NCBI RefSeq assembly: GCF_003385455.1
Contig: NZ_QNUF01000022.1
Coordinates: forward strand, 25,852 to 89,851
Direction of reading: 5' to 3'
Source: Chryseobacterium rhizosphaerae
Lineage (GTDB): Bacteria; Bacteroidota; Bacteroidia; Flavobacteriales; Weeksellaceae
DNA: 64,000 nucleotides
In this document: positions 16,860 to 24,650 of the stretch, piece after piece
Numbering within the stretch: the stretch's first letter is position 1
Layout of the letters: the number at the start of each line of letters is the position of its first letter
The notes under the pieces: generated by a model
Seen by the model: only the letters and a program-made list of their open reading frames with translations
Told to the model about the DNA's origin: nothing
Database searches by the model: none
Made by a program: the position numbers and the translations under genes

Positions 16860-16889
16860 AAAATCCTGATGACATTTCATCGGGATTTT
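16860..16889. terminator. Hairpin with A and T tracts
   Basis: AAAATCCTGATGA, 4-base loop, TCATCGGGATTTT. It looks like a bidirectional terminator and resembles the hairpin at 15934. It sits 200 bases past the DUF6952-like gene on the minus strand. Confidence 0.6.
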
Positions 16890-17087
16890 AATTGGATATT
16901 CTTTAACAGATACGGATATAACTTCTGGCTTCATATTGACCAGATAGGTTTTTGAAGTATTGTTCCAGTTGAAAGTAAAGCAGTTATTAAAGAATAGGGA
17001 AAAAATATAGTAATGGGGAAGCCCCAGGTATATTGTGTTTTTATAATTTTTAATTATTAAACCAATTGATGGTAAATAAGTAAAGAA

Positions 17088-17336
17088 CTATTTGTCGATA
17101 GATCCTAAAACCTTTTGTGCAAAAGAGTTTAAAGCATCTTTTTCGCTCATTCCATTCTGTACATTAGAGTGAACTTCCAAAGCTCCACAGATGTTTGTAA
17201 TAAGCTCTCCGGCTACATTAAGATCTTCTTCACTTGTTCCTCTGAATTCACAGAAACTTTCCAGAACTTCCAATGTTTTTTCAAGATTTTCAGGAGTCTG
17301 ATTCTGATAAAATTGTCTGATTACGGGTAATTTCAT
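17088..17336 (-). CDS. Small helical protein, DUF6952-like
   Basis: 82-aa acidic, all-helical cytoplasmic protein (MKLPVIRQFYQNQTPENLEK...). From memory it matches a small uncharacterised flavobacterial family, DUF6952, that sits next to thioredoxin. The start codon overlaps the stop of the thioredoxin gene by one base (TAATG), so translation is probably coupled and it may act with that protein. No catalytic motif is visible. Confidence 0.75.
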   Translation of the reverse strand: MKLPVIRQFYQNQTPENLEKTLEVLESFCEFRGTSEEDLNVAGELITNICGALEVHSNVQNGMSEKDALNSFAQKVLGSIDK

Positions 17337-17644
17337 TATGATAATTCGTTAAAAAGGTTAATTAAACTTTCTGCCTGGTTAGATTGAACCTGATTTACTA
17401 ATTCACCGTTTTTAAAGATGGCGAAAGTAGGTAAGTTGTCCACTTTTGCTAATTTTCTGCTTTCAGGAAGTTTTTCAGCATCTACATATAAGAAAGGGAT
17501 AGTTTCATTTTCTGATGCTAATTTTTTGAATTTCGGCTTCATGATTCTGCAGTTTCCGCACCATGTTGCGCCATATTGAACAACTACTTTTTCGTTGTCA
17601 TTCACAATATTCTGTAATGTATCTTCGGTTAATTTTGTGTACAT
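17336..17644 (-). CDS. Thioredoxin-family protein (WCGNC)
   Basis: 102-aa single-domain thioredoxin. The redox motif is WCGNC (Cys29, Cys32) in 'QYGATWCGNCRIMKPKFK', and 'NLPTFAIFKNGELV' has the cis-Pro. The classical CGPC is replaced by CGNC, which should shift the redox potential. No signal peptide, so it is cytoplasmic. It lies between AhpC and the DUF6952-like gene. A role in reducing the peroxiredoxin is a reasonable inference. A strong inverted repeat separates it from ahpC. Confidence 0.92.
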   Translation of the reverse strand: MYTKLTEDTLQNIVNDNEKVVVQYGATWCGNCRIMKPKFKKLASENETIPFLYVDAEKLPESRKLAKVDNLPTFAIFKNGELVNQVQSNQAESLINLFNELS

Positions 17645-17696
17645 GATAATAAATTGAAAATTTGTTATTTGAAAATGCGTTAATAAGTATAATAAA

Positions 17697-17741
17697 GAAA
17701 ATGAGATAATTCTTAAATAATTTTCAAATTATCTCATTTTC
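17697..17741 (-). terminator. Perfect 15-bp inverted repeat between ahpC and thioredoxin
   Basis: GAAAATGAGATAATT and its exact complement AATTATCTCATTTTC with a 15-base loop. It could end the ahpC transcript or limit read-through into the thioredoxin pair. Confidence 0.65.
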
Positions 17742-17757
17742 AAATTAACACATTATA

Positions 17758-18390
17758 TTAGTTCTTAGCTAAGTATTCTGCTGTAGAAGTTCTGTCTGCT
17801 TTCATTGCATCTTTACCTTCTTCCCAGTTTGCAGGACATACTTCACCGTGTTTTTGAACGTGAGTATAAGCATCGATTAATCTTAAGAATTCTTTTACGT
17901 TTCTACCTAGAGGCATATCGTTTACCGCTTCGTGGAAAATTTTTCCAGTTTCGTCGATAAGGTAAGTTGCTCTGTATGTTACGTTAGAACCTATGAAAAC
18001 CTCTTCTCCTTCTTCGTTATATTCGAAATCCTGATCTACAATTCCTAACGTGTTTGCTAATTGTCTGTGAGTATCAGCTAAAAGTGGGTAAGTAACCCCT
18101 TCGATACCTCCGTTATCTTTTGGAGTGTTTAACCAAGCGAAGTGTACTTCGTTAGTATCACAAGATGCTCCGATTACTTTAGTGTTTCTTTTTTCGAACT
18201 CACCTAAAGCTTCCTGGAAAGCGTGAAGTTCTGTAGGGCAAACGAAAGTGAAATCTTTCGGGTACCAGAATAAAAGAACTTTTTGTTGGTTGTTTACTGC
18301 TTCATCAAGGATGTTGATTCTAAGATCGTCACCCATTTCTGACATTGCGTCGATTGTTAAATTCGGGAATTTTTTTCCTACTAAAGACAT
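17758..18390 (-). CDS. ahpC: Typical 2-Cys peroxiredoxin (AhpC/Prx1 type)
   Basis: 210-aa thiol peroxidase that reduces hydrogen peroxide and organic peroxides. The peroxidatic Cys51 lies in 'FWYPKDFTFVCPTE'; the resolving Cys185 lies in 'GEVCPANWEEGK' near the C-terminus. The rest of the fold is clear ('VTYRATYLIDETGKI', 'GRNVKEFLRLIDA'). No AhpF gene is nearby; the adjacent thioredoxin is the obvious candidate reductant. A good promoter precedes the gene (TTG-N20-TATCTTTG on the minus strand) and an imperfect palindrome overlaps its -33 element. Confidence 0.93.
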   Translation of the reverse strand: MSLVGKKFPNLTIDAMSEMGDDLRINILDEAVNNQQKVLLFWYPKDFTFVCPTELHAFQEALGEFEKRNTKVIGASCDTNEVHFAWLNTPKDNGGIEGVTYPLLADTHRQLANTLGIVDQDFEYNEEGEEVFIGSNVTYRATYLIDETGKIFHEAVNDMPLGRNVKEFLRLIDAYTHVQKHGEVCPANWEEGKDAMKADRTSTAEYLAKN

Positions 18391-18421
18391 AATTTTCTGT
18401 TTTTATATTTAATTTCTAATG

Positions 18422-18467
18422 CAAAGATATAAAAGTTTTATCTATCGAACAAGTTGTTTTCGATAAA
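18422..18467 (-). promoter_or_regulatory. ahpC promoter with overlapping imperfect palindrome
   Basis: On the minus strand TTG (18452-18450), a 20-base spacer and TATCTTTG (18429-18422) match the Bacteroidota consensus. The interval 18445-18467 reads TATCGAACAA-G-TTGTTTTCGATA, an imperfect palindrome covering the -33 box, as expected for an operator of a redox regulator. Which regulator binds cannot be seen. Confidence 0.55.
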
Positions 18468-18503
18468 TAAAATCTATAATTGTTTTTGATTCATTCCTAA
18501 ATA

Positions 18504-18529
18504 AAAAAGCCCTGAAACCAGGACTTTTT
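18504..18529 (-). terminator. Terminator after the M16 peptidase gene
   Basis: AAAAAGCCCTG, loop AAAC, CAGGACTTTTT: a hairpin with flanking A/T tracts, 8 bases past the stop codon. Confidence 0.85.
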
Positions 18530-18536
18530 GTATATT

Positions 18537-21476
18537 TTAATATCCGAATATTTCAGTTAAATTAAGTTTTTTTACCTCTCCTAATTTCTGCATAGCAGCT
18601 TCATTTACTTTATCTTGAGAAGCTACCAGACAGTAGGTGTAGGTTTTGTTTTTCATTTCCTTATCATGAAAGGTATTGATATCTGTGAAAGACAGTTTGG
18701 GAGCCTGTTCGTAGACATTTTTTCTCATATCAAAGTTGTTTCCAAGCTTTTGGGATTTTAAATAAGAAAAAATGATACCATCCTGTGTAATTCTTTCTGA
18801 TGCAATAGATTTTTTCAATCCGCTTTTGGCAGTTTCAAACAATTGCTCGGATTTTGGCAGTGTAGTCAGCAACTCATTCATTGCCGTAGTAGACTCATTG
18901 AATTTATCAGCCTGAGTTCCTACATAAGCCATAATCATATCTTTATCAGTTTTCTTACCCGGAAGTGCAAAATAAGAATAAGTAGAGTAGGCTAATGCTT
19001 TAGATTCTCTGATGGTCTGGAATACAATGGAACCCATTCCGCCTCCAAAATAAGTATTGAATAAACTTACAGTCGGGGTAATGGTAGGGTTGTACTGATC
19101 GGAGTTTCTTATCCAGAAAACCTCGGCCTGAACCATGTCATAATGGGCAAACAATACCTTGTTTCTATCCGTAGGTATCTGAACAAAAGTTTTACTTTTA
19201 GGCAACTCTTTCAGTGTTGCCGGAAGTTTGTGAACGGGAGTCAGGGATGCTACGACTTCATTTCCTGATTTTGGTCCGTAATACAGTACTTTATGCTTAA
19301 AATTGAATAAATCATGAAGTACATTGATCAGATCTTCTGCTTTCAAGGCATCAAGTTCTGCATCCGTTAAAACGTTATTAAAAGGATTTTGTGCCCCATA
19401 CTGTGCATAACTTCTAAGCCCATTCATGATGGTTGCTTTATTCTGTTTGGCATTAGCCCTGGCTTTCTTAAGTCTTACTTTATAGGCATCTAAAGCTTCC
19501 TGGTCTGCCTGACTGTTTTTGATCAGGTCTTCAAATAAAGCAATGGTTTGGTCAAAGTTTTCATTTAAACCTTCCAGAGATACGGAAGTTTCCTCGTTTC
19601 CGGCACTTACCTCAAAACTTGAAGCAAGCTTATAAAACTCTTTACTGATGGCTTCAGAAGATTTATTTTTCGTTCCTAAATACTGAAGATATTCTGCTGC
19701 CAACGGAAGTATCTTGTTGTTCCATTTTCCGGAATCAAAATGATAATACATTCTGAACAGGGCGTTATCTGTGTTTTTTACAGAAAGAACATCTATAGCT
19801 CCCAGTTTATTTTTGGCGATATCTTTATCATAATTCAACCATATCGGAGAGATCGCATTTTCCGGCATCTCATCAATCTTCTTAAGGAAAGGAGACTGAT
19901 CTTCTCTGTTTACTGAAACCGGAGTAATAGTGGGTTTGTCAACTTTTACAATACTTTTATCTTCTCCTTTTTTCTTGTAAACAGCTACATAATTATTGTT
20001 TTGAAGATACTTTGAAGTGAAATCCATAATATCCTTTTTAGTCAGATGGGAGATTTCATCCACATATTCCAATGAAGCTTTATGATCTACATCAGAGGTG
20101 AATTCATCCATCAGGATCCCTGCTCGGGAAGAATATTTTTCATCCTTCTGGATGATGTTTTTCTTTTCATTGTTTACTATAGACTGAATTAAGTCATCAG
20201 AGAATTCTCCTTTTCTTAACTTGTCTATTTCCTGAAGCAATAAGTTTTTGACTTCGTCCAGAGACTGTCCTTCAGTGGGCTTTCCCTGTATCAATAGAAC
20301 AGAATAATCTTTTAAAGCATAAGGAAAAGCATCTGCGCCCAGTAATTTTTGTTTTTTGACCAAATTAAGATCAATTAATCCTGCCTGGCCATTGGTAAGC
20401 ATATTTCCTACAAGGTTCAGCAATCTGGCATCTTTGGTAGAAGCTCCCGGAAATCTGAAGCCAAGCATTACGCTTTCAGGATTGGGTCCTACAACTTCTT
20501 TGACAACAGGAGCTGTAATAGGCTTTTCCTGTCCGATTTTATATTCAGGAACTGTTTTGGTTTTCATGTAGGAGAAGGCTTTGTCTATTTTTGCAATGAC
20601 TTCATCCGGATTAAAGTCTCCCGACATGATGATTCCCATATTGTTGGGAACATAATAATTATTGTAATAATCTCTGATGGCCTGAAGAGATGGGTTTTTT
20701 AAATGTTCAATAGTTCCTATTGTTGTCTGCTTTCCATAATTGTTATTAGGGAAAAGGTTGGCAAACATGGTATCAAAAACTTTGTCTCCATCATCATCAA
20801 GTGATCTGTTTTTCTCTTCGTAAACTGCTTCAAGTTCTGTATGGAAAAGTCTCAATACCGGCTGTCTGAATCTTTCAGACTGTACAGCCAGAAATTTATC
20901 AATAACATTCGCCGGGATATCTTCTGTGTATACGGTCTGTTCAAAAGAAGTAAAGGCATTAGTTCCATCAGCGCCCATACCAGCCAGCATTTTGTCGTAT
21001 TCATTGGCTATGGCATATTTTGCTGCTTCTCCGGAAACCCTGTCTATTTCTTTATAGATTTCTTTTCTTTTAGCTTCGTCTTTTGTGGTATTGTATTTCT
21101 CGTAAAGAGCATCAATCTGATCCAAAAGAGGTTTTTCTTTAGCCCAGTCCTTAGAGCCAAACTGATCCGTTCCTTTGAAAAGCATATGTTCCAGATAGTG
21201 TGCCAGTCCGGTATGGTCTGCAGGATCGGTTTTGCTTCCTGCTTTCGTGGCAATATAAGTCTGAATTCTCGGATCCTTATGGGTAGGACTCAGAATGACC
21301 GTTAAGCCGTTTTTCAGCGTGTAATATCTGGCTGAAGTAGGGTCATTGGTAACATACCTGTAAGAGTAGCCGTTTGATTTTGCTTCTTTCCATTGGAAAT
21401 CCTGCCCATAAGCATAGCCTGTGAAACTTGCGGCAGCAATACTTGTGGCAATTGTCAGTTTTTTGAACAGATTCAT
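18537..21476 (-). CDS. Periplasmic M16 (insulinase/pitrilysin-type) zinc protease
   Basis: 979-aa exported protease. The signal peptide (MNLFKKLTIATSIAAASFTGYAYGQ) is followed by two M16 halves in one chain. The N-terminal half has the inverted zinc motif H93-Y-L-E96-H97 in 'GLAHYLEHMLFKGT' and the third ligand about 77 residues later in 'ELEAVYEEKNRSLDDDGD'. The C-terminal half (about 520-979) lacks the zinc motif but has 'FGGGMGSIVFQTIRESKALAYS', typical of the substrate-clamping half. It probably degrades peptides in the periplasm. It starts 23 bases after the aminotransferase gene and may be co-transcribed with it. Confidence 0.92.
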   Translation of the reverse strand: MNLFKKLTIATSIAAASFTGYAYGQDFQWKEAKSNGYSYRYVTNDPTSARYYTLKNGLTVILSPTHKDPRIQTYIATKAGSKTDPADHTGLAHYLEHMLFKGTDQFGSKDWAKEKPLLDQIDALYEKYNTTKDEAKRKEIYKEIDRVSGEAAKYAIANEYDKMLAGMGADGTNAFTSFEQTVYTEDIPANVIDKFLAVQSERFRQPVLRLFHTELEAVYEEKNRSLDDDGDKVFDTMFANLFPNNNYGKQTTIGTIEHLKNPSLQAIRDYYNNYYVPNNMGIIMSGDFNPDEVIAKIDKAFSYMKTKTVPEYKIGQEKPITAPVVKEVVGPNPESVMLGFRFPGASTKDARLLNLVGNMLTNGQAGLIDLNLVKKQKLLGADAFPYALKDYSVLLIQGKPTEGQSLDEVKNLLLQEIDKLRKGEFSDDLIQSIVNNEKKNIIQKDEKYSSRAGILMDEFTSDVDHKASLEYVDEISHLTKKDIMDFTSKYLQNNNYVAVYKKKGEDKSIVKVDKPTITPVSVNREDQSPFLKKIDEMPENAISPIWLNYDKDIAKNKLGAIDVLSVKNTDNALFRMYYHFDSGKWNNKILPLAAEYLQYLGTKNKSSEAISKEFYKLASSFEVSAGNEETSVSLEGLNENFDQTIALFEDLIKNSQADQEALDAYKVRLKKARANAKQNKATIMNGLRSYAQYGAQNPFNNVLTDAELDALKAEDLINVLHDLFNFKHKVLYYGPKSGNEVVASLTPVHKLPATLKELPKSKTFVQIPTDRNKVLFAHYDMVQAEVFWIRNSDQYNPTITPTVSLFNTYFGGGMGSIVFQTIRESKALAYSTYSYFALPGKKTDKDMIMAYVGTQADKFNESTTAMNELLTTLPKSEQLFETAKSGLKKSIASERITQDGIIFSYLKSQKLGNNFDMRKNVYEQAPKLSFTDINTFHDKEMKNKTYTYCLVASQDKVNEAAMQKLGEVKKLNLTEIFGY

Positions 21477-21498
21477 TTGATATATTGGAATTGGGTTA

Positions 21499-22692
21499 TT
21501 AATTGAAAGGAGCCAGTAAATTCTTGATTCGTTTCATTGCCTCTCTAAGTTCTTCTTCAGAAGCGGCATATGAAAAACGGATACATTCAGGGCTTCCGAA
21601 AGAAAGTCCACCTACACATCCTACATGGGCATTTTCTAAAAGGAACATGGCAAAATCATCTGAATTATTAATTTCCGTTCCGTTTAGTGTTTTTCCTATA
21701 TAATGAGAGATATCCGGGAAGAAATAGAAAGCTGCTTTAGGAAGCAATACTTTGAATCCTGGAATTTCCTTGATGAGATCAAACATAAGATCTCTTCTCT
21801 GCTTGAAAGCATCGATCATGTATTTGTATTCGGAAGGATCTGCCTTTAATGCAGTAATAGAAGCTCTTTGAGCCACGGTATTTGCTCCGCTGGTCATTTG
21901 ACCCTGAACTTTTTCACAAGCTTTTGCCAGCCATTCAGGACATGCAGAATATCCTATTCTCCAACCTGTCATTGCAAATGCTTTAGACATTCCGTTGATA
22001 ACAGCAGTTTGTTCATATATTTCCGGAAACTGGGCAATAGAAGTAGTTTTTGTCTCGTAATTAATGAATTCATAGATTTCATCTGAGATAACAGTGATTT
22101 GAGGGTGTTTTGCGATCACTTTTGCTAACGATTTCAATTCGTCATATGTATAATATCCTCCGGAAGGATTACATGGCGAGCTGAAAAGTACAGCTTTCGT
22201 TTTTTCTGTGATGGCCTCTTCCAGCTGTTCTGCTGTAATTTTAAAGTCTGTTACATAAGAAGTAGGAAGCATGACAGAGTTTCCGCCCATCATTTTTACC
22301 ATCTCATCATAGCTTACCCAATAAGGGGCAGGAAGCAGTACTTCATCTCCGTCATTGATAATAGCTGCCAAAACATTAATGATAGCCTGTTTGGCACCAT
22401 TGGAGACACAAATCTGAGTGGGTTTATATTCTAAATGGTTATCCCTTTTTAATTTATAAGCAATTGCTTCCCGTAATTCCAGAAATCCGGGAACAGGAGA
22501 GTAGTGACTGTAATTCTCATTAATGGCATCAAAAGCAGCCTGTTTTATATTGTCCGGAACATCGAAATCCGGCTCGCCAAGAGTTAAGCTAATTACATCA
22601 ATTCCGCTTGCCTTCATTTCTCTGGCTTTGTTAGACATTACAAAAGTCTGTGAGTATCCTAGTCTTTTTACTCTATCTGAAAGTTTATCCAT
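21499..22692 (-). CDS. Class I pyridoxal-phosphate aminotransferase (aspartate type)
   Basis: 397-aa class I aminotransferase, most like the Ib aspartate aminotransferases (AspC/AAT) that move amino groups between aspartate and 2-oxoglutarate. Start at the ATG at 22692 (MDKLSDRVKRLGYSQT); the extra residues of the longer frame are Lys/Leu filler. Motifs: 'SNGAKQAIINVLAAI', 'SSPCNPSGGYY', 'VISDEIYEFINY', PLP lysine in 'NGMSKAFAMTGWRIGY', and Arg for the substrate carboxylate in 'CIRFSYAASEEEL'. TATATTTG on the minus strand (22718-22711) is a good -7 box. Confidence 0.9.
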   Translation of the reverse strand: MDKLSDRVKRLGYSQTFVMSNKAREMKASGIDVISLTLGEPDFDVPDNIKQAAFDAINENYSHYSPVPGFLELREAIAYKLKRDNHLEYKPTQICVSNGAKQAIINVLAAIINDGDEVLLPAPYWVSYDEMVKMMGGNSVMLPTSYVTDFKITAEQLEEAITEKTKAVLFSSPCNPSGGYYTYDELKSLAKVIAKHPQITVISDEIYEFINYETKTTSIAQFPEIYEQTAVINGMSKAFAMTGWRIGYSACPEWLAKACEKVQGQMTSGANTVAQRASITALKADPSEYKYMIDAFKQRRDLMFDLIKEIPGFKVLLPKAAFYFFPDISHYIGKTLNGTEINNSDDFAMFLLENAHVGCVGGLSFGSPECIRFSYAASEEELREAMKRIKNLLAPFN

Positions 22693-23008
22693 GTTTTTTT
22701 TCAATTTTAACAAATATATAATAAAAAGGTCTTGTCGGGAAATAAAAACAGCCCTAGTTTAAAGATTTTTATCAGGTTTTGAAGTGTCGTAAAATATTTT
22801 GAACTGATGTTTTTCCTGAGTGTAATTGAAGATTTAAAATGAATCTGTAAAATAAGAAGGATTTCAGTGCCATTTTTTATAATTGAAAAACCTAAAGAAG
22901 CAGATGTGTTGTACAATGTGGTGCTGCCGTTTTATTTTTTGATATAGATGCTGCTAAAGTTTGAATAAAAATAATAAAATCTTATTTTTGCAGATTATAA
23001 TAATTCAC
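22693..23008. other. Divergent intergenic region, aminotransferase / rsmG
   Basis: 316 bases, AT-rich, no coding frame. It holds the minus-strand box TATATTTG (22718-22711) for the aminotransferase and the plus-strand rsmG promoter (22960-22990). I see nothing else in the middle part. Confidence 0.6.
22960..22990 (+). promoter_or_regulatory. rsmG promoter, textbook Bacteroidota form
   Basis: TTTG (22960-22963), a 19-base spacer, then TATTTTTG (22983-22990), 18 bases before the ATG at 23009. It decides the start of rsmG, because the longer frame from 22961 would begin inside the promoter. Confidence 0.75.
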
Positions 23009-23644
23009 ATGTCTACAACGTTACTATTAAAATATTTCCCGGATCTTACAGAAACCCAGCTAAAACAGTTTGCTCAATTGGAGGAACTTTATAATGAGTG
23101 GAATGAAAAGATCAATGTAATTTCCAGAAAAGATATGGAATCGCTGTATGAAAAGCATATCCTGCATTCTTTGGGAATTGCTAAAGTGATGGAATTTGCA
23201 CCGGGAACAAGAGTATTGGATATTGGAACCGGAGGAGGTTTTCCGGGAATTCCTTTAGCCATTATGTTTCCGGAGACAGAGTTTACCTTAATAGATTCCA
23301 TCGGAAAGAAAATCAGTGTCGTTAATGCGGTGGCAGAAGGTGTTGGTTTGAAAAATGTAAAGGCTATCCATGGAAGAGCGGAAAAGCTGAAAGAAAAATT
23401 CCATTTTGTAGTCAGCAGAGCGGTAACCCAGATGCCTGAATTTTTAAGATGGCTGAAAGGAAAATTTGAAAAAGAACAGTTGAATGCCAAGCATAACGGA
23501 ATTTTATATTTAAAAGGCGGTGACCTTGCAGAGGAGCTTGCCGGGATTAAATCTGAGATCTATAATCTTAAAAACTATTTTGATGAAGAATTTTTTGATA
23601 CAAAAAAAGTAGTTTATGTATCAAAAGGTAATTTTAATTCCTAA
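23009..23644 (+). CDS. rsmG: 16S rRNA (guanine-527-N7)-methyltransferase
   Basis: 211-aa SAM-dependent methyltransferase that makes m7G at position 527 of 16S rRNA. Start at the ATG at 23009 (MSTTLLLKYFPDLTE). Hallmarks: 'YNEWNEKINVISRKDMESLY', the SAM site 'VLDIGTGGGFPGIPLAI', 'IDSIGKKISVVNAV', 'IHGRAEKL' and 'FVVSRAVTQMPEFL'. Length fits RsmG. Loss of RsmG gives low-level streptomycin resistance in other bacteria (known of the family). The next gene has its own promoter box overlapping the rsmG stop. Confidence 0.95.
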   Translation: MSTTLLLKYFPDLTETQLKQFAQLEELYNEWNEKINVISRKDMESLYEKHILHSLGIAKVMEFAPGTRVLDIGTGGGFPGIPLAIMFPETEFTLIDSIGKKISVVNAVAEGVGLKNVKAIHGRAEKLKEKFHFVVSRAVTQMPEFLRWLKGKFEKEQLNAKHNGILYLKGGDLAEELAGIKSEIYNLKNYFDEEFFDTKKVVYVSKGNFNS

Positions 23645-23706
23645 ATTTGTATGATTGGGAAGTAAACTTTGCTAAATATTTATTGATAATCAGAAAATTG
23701 AAGGTT

Positions 23707-24111
23707 ATGAAAACGTTTTTAAACATTGGATTTTCGACATTATTATTGGGATTAGTAGTAGTCTCATGTAATGATGATGATTACCAGACTATTGAATCTA
23801 TTGCTAAGATCAAAATAGACAGTGTAAAGGTTATGAAAGACACCATGAGTGTATTTAGCATACAGAGTATAAAAACGTATTCTACTTATCCTTCTCATTG
23901 TGATGGTTTTTACGGATATGATTATATTTATGAAGATGATCTTGAAAGAACGGTGACTACTTATAAATATATGACAAGTGGTCCTTGCCAGCAGAGCAGC
24001 TATGTAGGAACAAATCAGATTAAGTTTAGCCCGCAGCAGAAAGGAACCTATACTTTTAGATTCTGGAATGGCGGAAAAAACTGGATTACAAAAACAATTG
24101 TAGCGGAATAA
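23707..24111 (+). CDS. Small hypothetical lipoprotein
   Basis: 134-aa predicted lipoprotein of unknown function. Start at the ATG at 23707; the signal MKTFLNIGFSTLLLGLVVVSC ends in lipobox VVSC, followed by an acidic NDDD stretch typical of surface-exported Bacteroidota lipoproteins. The mature part is beta-rich with one possible Cys pair ('YPSHCDGFYGYD', 'SGPCQQSSYV') and ends in an immunoglobulin-like pattern ('QKGTYTFRFWNGG'). A TAAATTTG box at 23642-23649 is its likely promoter and rules out the TTG at 23647. Two bases separate it from the next gene. Confidence 0.7.
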   Translation: MKTFLNIGFSTLLLGLVVVSCNDDDYQTIESIAKIKIDSVKVMKDTMSVFSIQSIKTYSTYPSHCDGFYGYDYIYEDDLERTVTTYKYMTSGPCQQSSYVGTNQIKFSPQQKGTYTFRFWNGGKNWITKTIVAE

Positions 24112-24113
24112 GC

Positions 24114-24650
24114 ATGAAACTGATTGTTTTATCCCTCTTTTTAGCTGTACACCTTGTATTTGGACAAAAGATAATCTGGAAGGAAGATCAAAAACTTGAC
24201 TGGAATAATTTTAAAAGTACAGCGAACAGAAAAAATAATCCGGATGTAGCCGCCTATACGCATTGTGGCTGGGAATATTCAGTCATCAAATCTACCAATC
24301 CTAAATCTCCTGTTAAAATAGAGATCAAAACAATTTTCAATGAAGATAAATCATGGAAGGATGTGAAAAAGATTAATGATTATATCTTAGTCCATGAGCA
24401 AAAACATTTTGATATTGCAGAGTTATTTGTAAGAAAAATGCGAAAAATGATTGCCGAAAAAATCAATACTTCGGCTGATTATGATAAATGGTTTGCTTCA
24501 ATTTATAAAGACATATCCAACGATTATAAAAACTTTCAGATCTCCTATGACAAAGATACCAGTCATGGGATGAATAAAGAAAAGCAGGCAGAATATAATA
24601 CTGCCATTGCTGAAGAATTAGAACATTTAAAAAGCTATAAAGCCCCTTGA
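24114..24650 (+). CDS. Secreted DUF922-like putative zinc protease
   Basis: 178-aa exported protein. Signal MKLIVLSLFLAVHLVFGQ. The central motif 'ILVHEQKHFDIAELF' contains His-Glu-x-x-His, the zincin signature, here HEQKH, with a following Asp/Glu as possible third ligand. 'IIWKEDQKLDWNNFKS' near the N-terminus also matches the DUF922 family of predicted secreted zinc proteases. Activity is unproven. It overlaps the next gene by four bases (TTGA) and follows the lipoprotein by two bases, so the three form one transcription unit. Confidence 0.75.
   Translation: MKLIVLSLFLAVHLVFGQKIIWKEDQKLDWNNFKSTANRKNNPDVAAYTHCGWEYSVIKSTNPKSPVKIEIKTIFNEDKSWKDVKKINDYILVHEQKHFDIAELFVRKMRKMIAEKINTSADYDKWFASIYKDISNDYKNFQISYDKDTSHGMNKEKQAEYNTAIAEELEHLKSYKAP

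Larger units (their letters stand above)
15965..17087. other. Gene-free region with tandem 400-bp duplication
   Basis: About 1.1 kb with no supportable coding frame on either strand. Most of it is two diverged copies of a roughly 400-bp sequence (15998-16396 and 16401-16805), followed by a hairpin at 16860-16889 and AT-rich sequence up to the minus-strand DUF6952-like gene. There are no transposase remnants or terminal inverted repeats that I can see. Confidence 0.7.
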
